Positions 24,747 through 37,861 of a DNA stretch of 64,000 bases are shown one piece after another. A program made the position numbers and the translations under genes. The notes under the pieces are model-generated. The model was not told where the DNA came from and did not search any database. It saw only the letters and a list, made by a program, of their open reading frames with translations. Each line of letters begins with the position of its first letter. Position 1 is the stretch's first letter. This DNA comes from Candidatus Dormiibacterota bacterium (GTDB lineage Bacteria > Chloroflexota > Dormibacteria > Aeolococcales > Aeolococcaceae), in the NCBI GenBank assembly GCA_003162415.1, contig PMOL01000004.1:1-64000 (forward strand), read 5' to 3'.

Positions 24747-25954
24747 TCGGCAACGCACCGGATCCCGTCGAGAGCGTGACGCTCTTTGCGCGACTGCTCC
24801 GCGATGCAGGGCTCACCACCGGTCCGGAGCGCGTGCGCGACGCCTGCGAGGCGCTGCTCGCAATCGATCTTGAACATCCCGATGAGGTCCGCTACGCGCT
24901 CCGGGCGGTGTTCGTCACCCGGCGCGAGGAGGGCCCGGTGTTCGACGCGGCCTTCGACCTTTTCTTCTCCAGCCCCGGTGGCGAGGGCAAAGCCGGCTCC
25001 ATCCCAGGCCGCAGCCGTCCGCTGGCGCTTGATCCCAAGCAGGCGCTGGCATGGATGAACGCGCTTGGGCTGTCGTCGCCAGGCGTCGCCCGCGAGGTCG
25101 AGGGACCGCCGGCGTCGAGCACCGGGTACAGCGCCGAGGAATTGCTCCGTCAGCGCGACTTCCGAGAGATGAGCTGGGACGAGCTGGCCGCCGTCCGGAG
25201 ACTGCTCCGCCAGTCGCCGTGGAAGGTCGCCGAGCGCCGGACGCGGCGCCTGCGGGCCGATCGGCGCGGCTCGGTGGAGCTACGCCGGACCCTGCGGGCC
25301 GCAGCGCGGCAAGGCGGTGACGCCCACCGGCTTGCCCGCGCAAGCGCCAGCACCAAGCGCCGGCCGCTGGTCATCCTCTGCGACGTCAGCGGATCGATGG
25401 ATCGGTACTCACGTCATCTGCTGGTGTTCGCGCACGTGATCGGCACGCGCGAGCGGGTCGAGACCTTCGCGTTTTCGACACACTTGACCAGAATCACGCA
25501 TCTCCTCCGCCACGGCGACATCGATTCCGCGCTCGACCACGTTGCCACCCAGGTGCACGACATCGGTGGCGGGACCCGTATCGCCGACGCGCTGCACACC
25601 TTCCAGCGTGACCATGCGCGCCGTGTGCTCGGCCATGGCGCGGTCGTGCTGATCATCAGCGACGGATGGGATCGCGGTGATCCCGAACAGCTCGGACGCG
25701 AGATGGCTCGGCTCCGGCGCAGCTGTCACCGCCTCATCTGGCTGAACCCGCTGCTGGGCAGCAGCGCGTATCAGCCGGAGACACGCGGCATGGCCGCGGC
25801 CCTCCCTCACGTCGACGACTTCCTGAGCGCGCACAACGTCGACGCGCTCGACGCCCTGGGGAGGCTGCTCGCTCAGCTGCCTCGACGGGTCAGCCGTTCG
25901 CCTCGCGGCGCCGCCGCCGCGATCGGCGCACCCGGCGGAGCAGCAGGAGGCTGA
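24743..25954 (+). CDS. coxE: CoxE-type VWA domain protein
   Basis: A 403-residue protein. The N-terminal half is helical (about 1-200), with FARLLRDAGLTTGPERVRDA typical of this family. The VWA domain (from about 205) has the MIDAS motif in ILCDVSGSMDRYSRH (DxSxS), with the later acidic residues in IISDGWDRGDPE. It pairs with CoxD, like MoxR-VWA systems generally, to insert metal or sulfur into CO dehydrogenase (known for the family). Its last 65 bases overlap the 3' end of coxG on the opposite strand. Confidence 0.88.
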   Translation: MIGNAPDPVESVTLFARLLRDAGLTTGPERVRDACEALLAIDLEHPDEVRYALRAVFVTRREEGPVFDAAFDLFFSSPGGEGKAGSIPGRSRPLALDPKQALAWMNALGLSSPGVAREVEGPPASSTGYSAEELLRQRDFREMSWDELAAVRRLLRQSPWKVAERRTRRLRADRRGSVELRRTLRAAARQGGDAHRLARASASTKRRPLVILCDVSGSMDRYSRHLLVFAHVIGTRERVETFAFSTHLTRITHLLRHGDIDSALDHVATQVHDIGGGTRIADALHTFQRDHARRVLGHGAVVLIISDGWDRGDPEQLGREMARLRRSCHRLIWLNPLLGSSAYQPETRGMAAALPHVDDFLSAHNVDALDALGRLLAQLPRRVSRSPRGAAAAIGAPGGAAGG

Positions 25955-26597
25955 TCAGCCCGGCGAACGCCGCGGCAATCATCTGGGGCCGGACTTTCAT
26001 CCTGCTGATGCGCTCCTTGGCCACAGCGCGCCCGAGTGCCAGCGCGTCAAGCGACGCCGGTTCAGATGGCGCCGGCGCGGGCGCCGGGGCGCTGGACGAC
26101 GAGTTGGATCCCGTCGATGACGCTTCTGCCGCGGGCGCCGCGCTCGGCGGCGGTCCCTCGAGCTTCGACTGAATGCACTCCGCCGCCTGTCCCACCAGGT
26201 GGCGCGAGACGTCCTCCATGATGCCCCGGCCGAACTGGGCAATCCGGCCGACCACCGTGAAGTCGGTGGTCAGCGTGACCTTCGATGTCTCGCCGTCGGC
26301 GGCGACAGCCATGATCGTCGTCGCCTGCGCGGTCCCGGAACCGGTGGTCTCGCGTCCTTCCGCCTCGAGGGTCGCCGTGCGTGTATCGGCGTCGCGGGAG
26401 GTGATACGAGCGGTGCCGTTGTAGTTCACGGTGACCGGTCCGACCTTGATCCGAACCTTTCCCTTGAAGGTGTTGGGATCGACGACCTCGGACAGTTCCG
26501 CACCGGGAACGCAGCTCACGACGTTGTTCACATCGAGCAGAAACTCGTAGACACGGTCGGGCTCCGCCTTGACGGCAAAGGAGTTCTCGATTTGCAT
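25890..26597 (-). CDS. coxG: CoxG, SRPBCC-fold CO dehydrogenase accessory protein
   Basis: A 235-residue protein. The SRPBCC domain (about 1-145) has NSFAVKAEPDRVYEFLLDVN, CVPGAELSEV and GRGIMEDVSRHLVGQ. A disordered Ser/Ala/Pro linker follows (about 150-190). A C-terminal helix (IAAAFAGLISLLLL) and basic tail would anchor it to the membrane. CoxG is thought to attach CO dehydrogenase to the membrane and hand electrons or quinone across. It is the only minus-strand gene between coxE and coxI, and it overlaps coxE tail to tail. Confidence 0.88.
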   Translation of the reverse strand: MQIENSFAVKAEPDRVYEFLLDVNNVVSCVPGAELSEVVDPNTFKGKVRIKVGPVTVNYNGTARITSRDADTRTATLEAEGRETTGSGTAQATTIMAVAADGETSKVTLTTDFTVVGRIAQFGRGIMEDVSRHLVGQAAECIQSKLEGPPPSAAPAAEASSTGSNSSSSAPAPAPAPSEPASLDALALGRAVAKERISRMKVRPQMIAAAFAGLISLLLLRRVRRSRRRRREANG

Positions 26598-26668
26598 TCA
26601 CGGAATTGTGCACCGAGGGACCGAGCGACGGCTTGTACCGTCCGGTCGCAGAAGGGGATACTCATGTC

Positions 26669-27745
26669 ATGCGAGATCTGCTTCCGACATTGAATGAGTG
26701 GAGTGAGGGTGACCCACTGGTTGCGGTGGCGACTGTCGTGGGCACGTCAGGGTCGACCCCCCGCCCGATGGGGGCGCGCCTCCTGGTGAGCCGCGACGGC
26801 CGGATGGCCGGCTCGGTGAGCGGCGGTTGTCTCGAGTCCGCCGTCGTGCTCGAGGCCCAGGCGACCATCGCGGGTGATGCTCCTCCGCGCCTCCTGCACT
26901 ACGGCATCAGTGACGAGATGGGCTGGGCCGTGGGGCTGTCGTGCGGCGGCGAGGTCGACATCTTTGTCGAGACCCTGGAGAGCGATGGGTCGGACCCGGT
27001 GATCGAGGAGGTCCGGCGCGCGATCGAGACCTCGCGACCGGTCGCCCTGCTCACCGCCCTGGACGGCGAACAGGCAGGCAACCGTGCCGCGGCGACCGCC
27101 GACGGCGGCCTCGTCGGCAGCCTCGGCGGCTCATCCACGACGGCCGAAGCGGTTGCTGCGGCGCGCCCGCGGATCTCATCCGGGCTGCCCGGGGTCGAGG
27201 AGATCTCCGGCATGCGCGTCTTTGTCGATCCGATCGTGCCGTCGCCACAGCTGGTGGTCATCGGGGCGGTGCACATCGCGATCGCGCTCACCACCATGGC
27301 TCGTGCCGCGGGATTCACCGTGTCGGTGGTCGACCCGCGCACCGCGTTCAACAACGTCGAGCGCATCCCCGACGCCGAACGGCTGGTGACCGCATGGCCG
27401 GATGAAGCATTGCCACAATTCGACCTCGGACCGCGCGACGCCGCCGTGTGCCTCGCCCACGATCCGAAGTTCGAGGACCCGGCGCTGAGCGCACTGCTCC
27501 GAACCGAGACGGGCTACATCGGCGCGATCGGGAGTCGCGGGACGCATGCCAAGCGTGTCGCCCGGCTCCGCGAGGCGGGCTTCACCGATGCCGACATCGC
27601 GCGCATTCATAGCCCGGTCGGTCTCAACCTCGGAGCAGCCACGCCCGAGGAGATCGCCATCGCCATCCTCGCCGAGATCGTCGCCGTGCGCCGAGGCCGG
27701 AACGCGGGGTCGCTCTCCGCGGCTCCCGCAGCCCCCGTCGGGTGA
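26669..27745 (+). CDS. XdhC/CoxI family molybdenum hydroxylase maturation protein
   Basis: A 358-residue protein from ATG 26669 with GAAGGGG upstream. The N-terminal XdhC domain has VATVVGTSGSTPRPMGARLLV, VSGGCLESAVV and GLSCGGEVDIFVE. The C-terminal Rossmann part has VVIGAVHIAIALTTMARAAGF and GAIGSRGTHAKRVARL. XdhC proteins bind the cofactor and help add the equatorial sulfur to molybdenum in hydroxylases such as CO dehydrogenase. The next gene starts four bases before this one stops. A second family member lies at 30693. Confidence 0.9.
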   Translation: MRDLLPTLNEWSEGDPLVAVATVVGTSGSTPRPMGARLLVSRDGRMAGSVSGGCLESAVVLEAQATIAGDAPPRLLHYGISDEMGWAVGLSCGGEVDIFVETLESDGSDPVIEEVRRAIETSRPVALLTALDGEQAGNRAAATADGGLVGSLGGSSTTAEAVAAARPRISSGLPGVEEISGMRVFVDPIVPSPQLVVIGAVHIAIALTTMARAAGFTVSVVDPRTAFNNVERIPDAERLVTAWPDEALPQFDLGPRDAAVCLAHDPKFEDPALSALLRTETGYIGAIGSRGTHAKRVARLREAGFTDADIARIHSPVGLNLGAATPEEIAIAILAEIVAVRRGRNAGSLSAAPAAPVG

Positions 27746-28797
27746 GGCTGGAGGTTCTTCCCGCCTCAGCGGTCGAGGGACCCTTATCGGAGTGGGCCGG
27801 GGCCGTCCTCTGCCGGGACGTCCTGGACGCGAGCGGCCGCACGGCACTCCTCAAGGGAACCGTGCTCTCCGCCGCCCACGCGCAAACACTCCGCGAGGCA
27901 ACGCCCGAGGAGTTGCACGTGCTCTGGCTCGATGACGGCGACGTCGGCGAGGACGCGGCCGCGATTCGCATCGCCACGGCGATCGCGGGATCGGGGACGT
28001 TCGCCCGGCCGCCGGTGGAGTCGCAGGCGCGGCTGGTCGCCTCGTGGCGCGGCATGGTCAGCGTGGATGTCGAGGCGCTCGCGGCGGTGAACGCGGTTGA
28101 CGGGGTCACAGTGTTCACCGTGCCCGACGGTCTCCACGTCGACGCCGGGAGGACCCTGGCCGGGGTCAAGATCACACCACTCGCGATCTCCGAATGGTCA
28201 CTGGAGCAGGCTGAGCGCGCCGCGCTTTCCGCGCAGGGCGAGGCCGGGATCCTCAGCGTCCGGCCGTTCCTGCCGTTGCGAATGGCGGCGATCGTGCGGC
28301 AGCAGCTCACCGACGATGCGCGGACGCGTTTCGAGCGATCACTGGGCATGCGCAGCGCCTGGTTCGGGGGCAGCGTCGACCCGGTGCGCTACGTTGGCGA
28401 CAGCCCCGACGACGTTCGCTCCGCCCTCGTCGATGCGGCCGGTTCGGCGGACATCGTCCTTGCCGTCGGGGTGGCCTCGGTCGATCCGCTCGACGTCACC
28501 TGGCAGAGCCTCATCGCCGCGGGCGCGACCTCCATCCGGCGCGGCCTGCCGATGCACCCGGGGAGCAGCTACTGGATCGCCGAGCTGCTGGGCAGGCCGG
28601 TGATCGGGGTGGCGTCATGCGGCATGTTCTCGCGCCGGAGCGCGCTCGATCTGCTGATTGCCCGGGTCCACGCCGGCCTCCCGCTGGACCCGCCATACCT
28701 CGCGTCGCTGGGCCACGGAGGGCTGCTCGGCAAGGAGGCCGCCTGGCGGATTCCGCCCTACGAGGCTGCGCTCGCCGACGACACCGACGAGGAGTGA
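27742..28797 (+). CDS. MoeA/MoaB-like molybdopterin-binding protein of the cox cluster
   Basis: A 351-residue protein from GTG 27742, overlapping the xdhC gene. The N-terminal part resembles the gate region of molybdopterin-binding proteins (LLKGTVLSAAHAQTLREA). The C-terminal MoCF_biosynth-like fold shows SADIVLAVGVASVDPLD, GLPMHPGSSYWIAEL and IGVASCGMFSRRSALD. Such proteins are found with coxDE and probably bind the cofactor during its transfer to CoxL, but I know of no assigned reaction. It is shorter than MoeA and distinct from the moeA gene at 35598. Its last 40 bases overlap the amidohydrolase gene on the other strand. Confidence 0.72.
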   Translation: MRLEVLPASAVEGPLSEWAGAVLCRDVLDASGRTALLKGTVLSAAHAQTLREATPEELHVLWLDDGDVGEDAAAIRIATAIAGSGTFARPPVESQARLVASWRGMVSVDVEALAAVNAVDGVTVFTVPDGLHVDAGRTLAGVKITPLAISEWSLEQAERAALSAQGEAGILSVRPFLPLRMAAIVRQQLTDDARTRFERSLGMRSAWFGGSVDPVRYVGDSPDDVRSALVDAAGSADIVLAVGVASVDPLDVTWQSLIAAGATSIRRGLPMHPGSSYWIAELLGRPVIGVASCGMFSRRSALDLLIARVHAGLPLDPPYLASLGHGGLLGKEAAWRIPPYEAALADDTDEE

Positions 28798-30041
28798 GCC
28801 GCCGCTCGCTCCCGGAAGTCGAACGCGACCCGGCCATCCTTGACCACCAGGCGGATATGCGCAGGGTCCGCAAGGCTGTCGATGTCCAAGAGGGGGTCGC
28901 CGCGAACCGCGACCACGTCGGCGAGCTTGCCGGGGGCGAGCGTACCCAGGTCGGGCCGGCGAAGCAGCTCGGCCGGCACTCGGGTCGAGGCCACGATCGC
29001 CTGCATCGGCGTCATCCCGCAGCGAACCATCTCGCCAAGCTCCCTGAGGTTGGCCCCATGCGGTCCCACCGCCGCATCAGTGCCCATGGCGATCTTGACG
29101 CCGGACGCAATTGCGGCTGAAACGGCGGCTCGATGCAGCGCCCTGATCCGTTCGGCCTTCGCGACCATCTCCGGTGGGAGGCCGCCACTGGTCCTGGCTC
29201 CATCGATCACATCGCCCGGCGCGACCAGCGTGGGCACGAGATACGCGCCCTTCTCCTTCATGAGCGCGATGCCCTCCTCGTCGAGGAGGCATCCATGCTC
29301 GATGCTCGTGACCCCGGCGAGGAGCGAGTTGCGGATCCCCGCCGGTGACATGGCGTGGGCCATGACGCGCTTGCCGACAACCGCGGCTTCCTCCACGGCG
29401 ATGCGAATCTCATCGATCGAGAACTGAGCGTGGTCGGGGAGATCGCCGGGACTGAGCACACCGCCGCTGGTGCAGAGCTTGATCCAGTCGGCGCCGGCCT
29501 GAAGCACCTGGCGAACCTTGCGGCGCATGTCGTCCACGCCGTCGACGACGCCGTGGGGCACGTCGACGTTCATGGTCAGCCCGACGCGCGCGCCGCACGG
29601 CATCAGGTCGTCACCGTGGCCCCCGGTCTGGCTCAGCAGGCTGATCGCCAGCTCCATCCGCGGCGCCGGGAAGTACCCGGCCTCGGCGGCGAGGCGGACG
29701 CCGACCGGGGTGTGGCCCGCGTCGCGGACCGTGGTGACGCCGGCCGCGAGGGTGCGCGCGCTGTTGGGGATCGAGTTGAGCAGTGCCAGCGACGCCGGGG
29801 TCATGAGGATGCGGACGAGGTTGGTGCCCGACGAGGCCAGGTGGACGTGCATATCCATGAAGCCGGGGAGCAGGGTGAGATCGTCGTCCTCGAGGACGTC
29901 GGCGCCGTCCGGAATCGTCAGTGACGAGCGCTCTCCGACCGCGGTGATCCGTCCGTCCTCGATGACGATGGCAGCGCGCTCCAGCGGGTCGCGACCGGTG
30001 CCGTCGATGAGCCGCTCGGCGACGATGACGAGTGCTGGCAC
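28758..30041 (-). CDS. metal-dependent amidohydrolase
   Basis: A 427-residue enzyme. The beta-sandwich ends surround a TIM barrel with metal ligands in PGFMDMHVHL (HxH), the Lys of AGADWIKLCTSGG, His in MAHAMSPAGI, SIEHGCLLDEE, and Asp in IAMGTDAAVGPHGANL. The closing DLGTLAPGKLADVVAVRGDPL is typical of the imidazolonepropionase/prolidase-like branch. It hydrolyses an amide or peptide-like bond in an unknown substrate. It follows mocA in the CO dehydrogenase operon direction, but no role in CO oxidation is known. Confidence 0.85.
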   Translation of the reverse strand: MPALVIVAERLIDGTGRDPLERAAIVIEDGRITAVGERSSLTIPDGADVLEDDDLTLLPGFMDMHVHLASSGTNLVRILMTPASLALLNSIPNSARTLAAGVTTVRDAGHTPVGVRLAAEAGYFPAPRMELAISLLSQTGGHGDDLMPCGARVGLTMNVDVPHGVVDGVDDMRRKVRQVLQAGADWIKLCTSGGVLSPGDLPDHAQFSIDEIRIAVEEAAVVGKRVMAHAMSPAGIRNSLLAGVTSIEHGCLLDEEGIALMKEKGAYLVPTLVAPGDVIDGARTSGGLPPEMVAKAERIRALHRAAVSAAIASGVKIAMGTDAAVGPHGANLRELGEMVRCGMTPMQAIVASTRVPAELLRRPDLGTLAPGKLADVVAVRGDPLLDIDSLADPAHIRLVVKDGRVAFDFRERAAAHSSSVSSASAAS

Positions 30042-30089
30042 CTCAAACCTCCGGGATCGCGAACGGAACCGACCGAGGCTAGCAGAGCG

Positions 30090-30692
30090 TCAGGCGGGGT
30101 CAGCGGCGAGGCGTTCGAAGTCCTCGCGAGTGTCGATGTCGATGGGGTGCCCGCCCGGCCTCGCGGCCGCAACCGCCGCCACCAGCTCGGGGTGCGCTCG
30201 CACCAGCGCGCGGCAACCGACATCCCCCTCGAGTACATCGATATCGCTCCAGAGGTCGCGGGCGAGCACCACCGGCGGGTGCAGGAGGCCGTCGAAGCTG
30301 AGCGCGGCGGCGGGGAGCCCGGAGGCCGCGTGAGTCTCGAGGAGCCGGTCGACAACCTCGGCGCTGATGTCCGGTTGGTCGCCGAGGATGACCACCGCCC
30401 GAGCGACATTGATTCCGAGGGCGGCGATCCCGGCTTTGAGCGAGGTGCTCATCCCCTCCGCGTAGTCGGGATTGATCACCACGCGGGCGCGGCCGAGGCG
30501 TACCGACCGCCTGATCTCATCGGCGTGAGCGCCGAGGACGACCAGCACCTCGTCGAGCTGCGATTCGCAGGCGGCTGCCAGAGCAGTCTCGAGGAGCGGC
30601 CGGCCATGCACGGGAAGCAGCTGCTTGGGCTCCCCCATCCGGCGCGACGCGCCGGCGGCGAGAATGACCCCCGCCGACCTCGAAGCGACCAC
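30090..30692 (-). CDS. mocA: molybdenum cofactor cytidylyltransferase (MocA-type)
   Basis: A 200-residue nucleotidyltransferase. The nucleotide-binding loop is VILAAGASRRMGEPKQLLPV, the metal and base motif is VILGDQPDISAEVV, and GCRALVRAHPELV is in the C-terminal half. MocA joins CMP to molybdopterin to make the cytosine dinucleotide form used by CO dehydrogenase and xanthine dehydrogenase-type enzymes. The gene abuts the xdhC-YHS gene, which stops one base before it begins, and lies downstream of coxL, as expected. Confidence 0.9.
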   Translation of the reverse strand: MVASRSAGVILAAGASRRMGEPKQLLPVHGRPLLETALAAACESQLDEVLVVLGAHADEIRRSVRLGRARVVINPDYAEGMSTSLKAGIAALGINVARAVVILGDQPDISAEVVDRLLETHAASGLPAAALSFDGLLHPPVVLARDLWSDIDVLEGDVGCRALVRAHPELVAAVAAARPGGHPIDIDTREDFERLAADPA

Positions 30693-31663
30693 TCAGCCGG
30701 CGGTGGCTCGGAGGAACCGCGCCGGGTCCGCGACGAACTGCTCCCGGCATCCCGAGCAGCAGAAGAAGTACGTCTGGCCATCGTGGATCGCGGTGTGGGA
30801 CGCATCCCTGGTGTCGACGGTCATGGCGCACACCGGGTCGACGGCGAATCCAGCGATGGCTTCGGGCGCGGGAACGGGGTTGGCGATCATGCGCTCGCGG
30901 CGAAGTGCCACCACCTCCGCGAGTGCGTGGAGCGCGATCTCCTCCTGGGCTCCTGCGCGCCGCGCCCCGGCGGGAGCACGAACCCTGGCCCGCTCTGCGT
31001 CGGAGACGCCGCGCCCTCGGAGCGTGTCCAGCACGGCGTCCGATCTGCGTGCGCTGGCGACCAGCGCAACGTCGGCATCCGCAAGGGTCAATGCGGCCTG
31101 CAGGGCGTCATCGTCGTAGTGGCCCATGGTCGCGACGACGACCCAGCAGTCCTTCTCCTGAGCAAGCGAGCTGAGGTCGAGGCTGTTGAGCACCCGGTCA
31201 GCACCGGGAAAATCCGCCGACGCTGCGCCCGGATGCACCGCGCACGTTCGATAGCCGACGACGCGGCCCAGCTCGACGAGCGTCCGAGCGGCAGGGCTCT
31301 CACCGATGACCACGAGCAACGGCTTGGGGAGATGCGGGTCGATGAAGATGTCGAGCGTCCCGCCGCTCGGGCACGTCGTCGCCACGGTGAGCTCGCCTCC
31401 ATTGCGTGTCTCGAGCGCTTCCACGTCGGGTCGGATGCGCACCAGCCGGGGCAGGCCATCGCTCATCGCCACGAGCGCTTCGCGGCGGACGAGCGCGTCC
31501 GAACAGCTGCCGCCGATCCACCCGTGCAGCTCGCCGTCGTCGGTGATCACGGCCTTGTCGCCGGGATGCGCCGATGTCGGTGACTCGGTGCGCACCACCG
31601 TTGCAAGTGCGCACGGACGCCCCGACGCGGCGTTCTCGGCGAGCAGGGTCACCAGGCGGTCGT

Positions 31664-35402
<3,739 letters not shown>

Positions 35403-35597
35403 CCAAAACCTCCGGGATTGAACCCACATACTCTCGAGGACGGTCCGCTAGCGGACAGTCGACTAGCGTACGCCACGAGGGGCTGCATCGAAAATACTCC
35501 CGTCCTGCACAGGGGACGGTGGAAATACCCTTGTGGTGACGGTGTCTATGATGATTGTCGGATTCCCGACCCAGGGTGGAGGATCAGAGCTCTGACG
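35403..35597. promoter_or_regulatory. divergent control region between coxMSL and moeA-moaA
   Basis: This 195-base region separates the CO dehydrogenase operon from the cofactor operon. It holds a perfect 14-base palindrome, GTCCGCTAGCGGAC (35443-35456), followed by CTAGCG in the opposite sense near 35463-35468. It also holds an inverted repeat CCGTCC-N8-GGACGG (35500-35519). These are good candidates for regulator binding. The coxM ribosome binding site (GGAGG) is at the left end. I cannot assign promoter hexamers with confidence, and no regulator gene of the cox type is present nearby. Confidence 0.5.
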
Positions 35598-36830
35598 ATG
35601 TTGACGCGTGCCGTCTCCGACGACCTCGAGTCGGTAGCCAGCGCACAGCGAGGTCTCCTCGACCGGGTCGGCGTGCTCGCGCCTGAGACGGTCGGCCTCG
35701 ATGCGGCTCTTGCACGGATCCTCGCCGAGCCGATCTCGTCACGCACCGACCTCCCGGGGTTCGACAACTCCGCGATGGATGGGTACGCCGTACGCGCCGC
35801 GGACATCGCGCATGCGTCCCCAGGAGCCCCGGTCCGCCTCCCGGTAATCGGGGAATCTCGCGCAGGCGCAGTCCCCGATGCGCATGTCGCTGGGACCGCG
35901 ATGCGGATCATGACCGGTGCGCCGATGCCCGTAGGTGCGGACACCGTGGTCCGTCAGGAGGACACATCGCGAGACGGCGCAGCCGTGATGATCGATGTGG
36001 CGACGGCACTTGCGACCAGCGTCCGCCCTCGCGGCGCCGACGTGCATGCCGGCGACACGCTGATCCAACCCGGACAGCAGTTGACCAGCATCGACATCGG
36101 TGTGGCCGCCGCCCTCGGTCACGACCGTCTCCTCGTGGGCGCTCGACCGCGCGTCGCGCTGCTCGCAACCGGGGATGAGCTCGTACCGGCGGGAACGCCT
36201 CCCGGCCCCGCGCAACTCGTGGACTCCAACTCCCCCATGCTCAACGCGGCTGTTCGCGAGGCCGGCGGTGATCCGACCTTCCTCGGCATCGCACGTGATT
36301 CAAAGGAGTCGCTGCGAGCCCAGCTCGAGGTGGCGTCCTCGTCAGACCTCGTGGTCAGCAGTGCCGGGGTCAGCGTCGGCGACCACGACTGGGTCCGCGA
36401 GGTTGCGGCCGATCTGGGGACCATCTCGACCTGGCGCGTGGCCATGCGTCCGGGCAAGCCGGTGCTCATCGGGACGCTGGGTGACGCCATCTTCATCGGC
36501 CTCCCCGGCAACCCGGTCAGCAGCTCGGTGACCTTCGAGCTCTTCGCGCGGCCGGTCATCCGGCGCATGCAGGGAGCGCGCGAGCTGCACCGGCGGCGGA
36601 TGCTCGTCCGAACCGCTGAGGAGATGTCCAAGCCCGCGGGGCTCGAGACCTATACCCGCGCCACCCTGTATGCCGCAGAGGACGGCGGCCTGCCTCGCGC
36701 TCGCAGCTCCGGCGACCAGGGGTCATCGATGCTCCACTCGCTCACGCGCGCGGACTGCCTGCTGGTTTTTCCCGCCGCCGCCGAGGTCATCGAGGCGGGC
36801 GCGGTCGTCGAGGCGATTCCGCTGCGATGA
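35598..36830 (+). CDS. moeA: molybdopterin molybdenumtransferase MoeA
   Basis: A 410-residue protein from ATG 35598. MoeA signatures are DLPGFDNSAMDGYAVRAADI, AMRIMTGAPMPVGADTVVRQE, ALLATGDELV, the MoCF motif SSAGVSVGDHDWV, and RVAMRPGKPVLIGTLG with FIGLPGNPVSS. It inserts molybdate into adenylylated molybdopterin. It overlaps moaA by four bases and heads the operon moeA-moaA-moaDE-moaC, divergent from coxMSL. Confidence 0.95.
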   Translation: MLTRAVSDDLESVASAQRGLLDRVGVLAPETVGLDAALARILAEPISSRTDLPGFDNSAMDGYAVRAADIAHASPGAPVRLPVIGESRAGAVPDAHVAGTAMRIMTGAPMPVGADTVVRQEDTSRDGAAVMIDVATALATSVRPRGADVHAGDTLIQPGQQLTSIDIGVAAALGHDRLLVGARPRVALLATGDELVPAGTPPGPAQLVDSNSPMLNAAVREAGGDPTFLGIARDSKESLRAQLEVASSSDLVVSSAGVSVGDHDWVREVAADLGTISTWRVAMRPGKPVLIGTLGDAIFIGLPGNPVSSSVTFELFARPVIRRMQGARELHRRRMLVRTAEEMSKPAGLETYTRATLYAAEDGGLPRARSSGDQGSSMLHSLTRADCLLVFPAAAEVIEAGAVVEAIPLR

Positions 36831-37858
36831 CTGCCGTCTCTGCCCTGCCGGCGGTGGCAGCCGGTCCCGACCTCCTGGGTCGTTCGCTGCGCGACGTGCG
36901 CATCTCGGTCACCGACCGCTGCAACTTTCGCTGCCCGTACTGCATGCCGAAGGCGCGGTTCGGCCCAGGGCATCGCTTCCTGCCGCGCGCCGAAGCGCTC
37001 GATGCACGAGAGATCGTCCGCCTGGCGGGAGTGTTCGCGTCGCTCGGCGTGACCAAGATCCGCCTCACCGGCGGCGAGCCGCTGCTCCGCCCCGACCTCG
37101 TCGAGATCGTCGAGGGTATTGCGCTGCTCGGCGTGCCCGACATCGCGTTGACCACCAACGGGGCCCTGCTCCGTCGCCAGGCGGTTCGCCTTCGCAACGC
37201 CGGTCTGCATCGCGTGACCGTGAGCCTCGACTCGCTCGATCCCGCCGTCTTCTCGGCGATGAGCGACTCGCGCGTGGAGGTGAGTGAGGTGCTCGACGGG
37301 ATCGCCGCCGCGCGCGAGGCGGGCCTCGAGCCCATCAAGCTGAACTGCGTCATGCAGCGCGGTGTCAATGAGGACGGCCTGCTCGACCTCGTCGACTTCG
37401 CACGCCGCGAGGGACTCGGCCTGCGTTGCATCGAGTACATGGATGTCGGTTCGACCAACGGATGGCGCAAGGCCGACGTCGTCAGCGGCGAGGAGATCCT
37501 CGAACGCGTTAGCGCGGTGTACCCGCTGCTGGAGGAGGATCTCGATCCAGGCGCCGTCGCGCGCACCTATCGATTCGCTGATGGCGCCGGCGATCTGGGG
37601 GTGATCACCTCGGTGAGCCGCCCGTTCTGTGGCGATTGCACCCGTGCGCGTCTCGGCGTCGACGGCAAGCTCTACACGTGCCTCTTCGCAACCTCGGGTA
37701 TCGACCTGCGCGAGCCGCTGCGTGCGGGCGCCGATGACAACGCGCTGCGACGGATGGTCGCCGACCGGTGGAAGCGTCGCGACGATCGCTATTCCGAGCT
37801 GCGGGGCCTCGGCATCGCCGCGGGCGAGCGTATCGAGATGTCGTACATCGGCGGCTGA
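36827..37858 (+). CDS. moaA: GTP 3',8-cyclase MoaA (radical SAM)
   Basis: A 343-residue enzyme. The radical SAM cluster is bound by Cys32, 36 and 39 (RCNFRCPYCMP). A second C-terminal cluster motif is FCGDCTRARLGVDGKLYTCLF. The chain ends in SYIGG, the Gly-Gly tail needed for activity. It converts GTP to 3',8-cyclo-GTP, the first step of molybdopterin synthesis, together with MoaC. It starts at ATG 36827 in an ATGA overlap with moeA. Confidence 0.96.
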   Translation: MTAVSALPAVAAGPDLLGRSLRDVRISVTDRCNFRCPYCMPKARFGPGHRFLPRAEALDAREIVRLAGVFASLGVTKIRLTGGEPLLRPDLVEIVEGIALLGVPDIALTTNGALLRRQAVRLRNAGLHRVTVSLDSLDPAVFSAMSDSRVEVSEVLDGIAAAREAGLEPIKLNCVMQRGVNEDGLLDLVDFARREGLGLRCIEYMDVGSTNGWRKADVVSGEEILERVSAVYPLLEEDLDPGAVARTYRFADGAGDLGVITSVSRPFCGDCTRARLGVDGKLYTCLFATSGIDLREPLRAGADDNALRRMVADRWKRRDDRYSELRGLGIAAGERIEMSYIGG

Positions 37859-37861
37859 CCG

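Noticed and set aside
30147..31583. A 478-codon plus-strand open frame opposite mocA and the XdhC-YHS gene
   Set aside because: It is a shadow of two well-supported genes; it has no motif and a biased composition.
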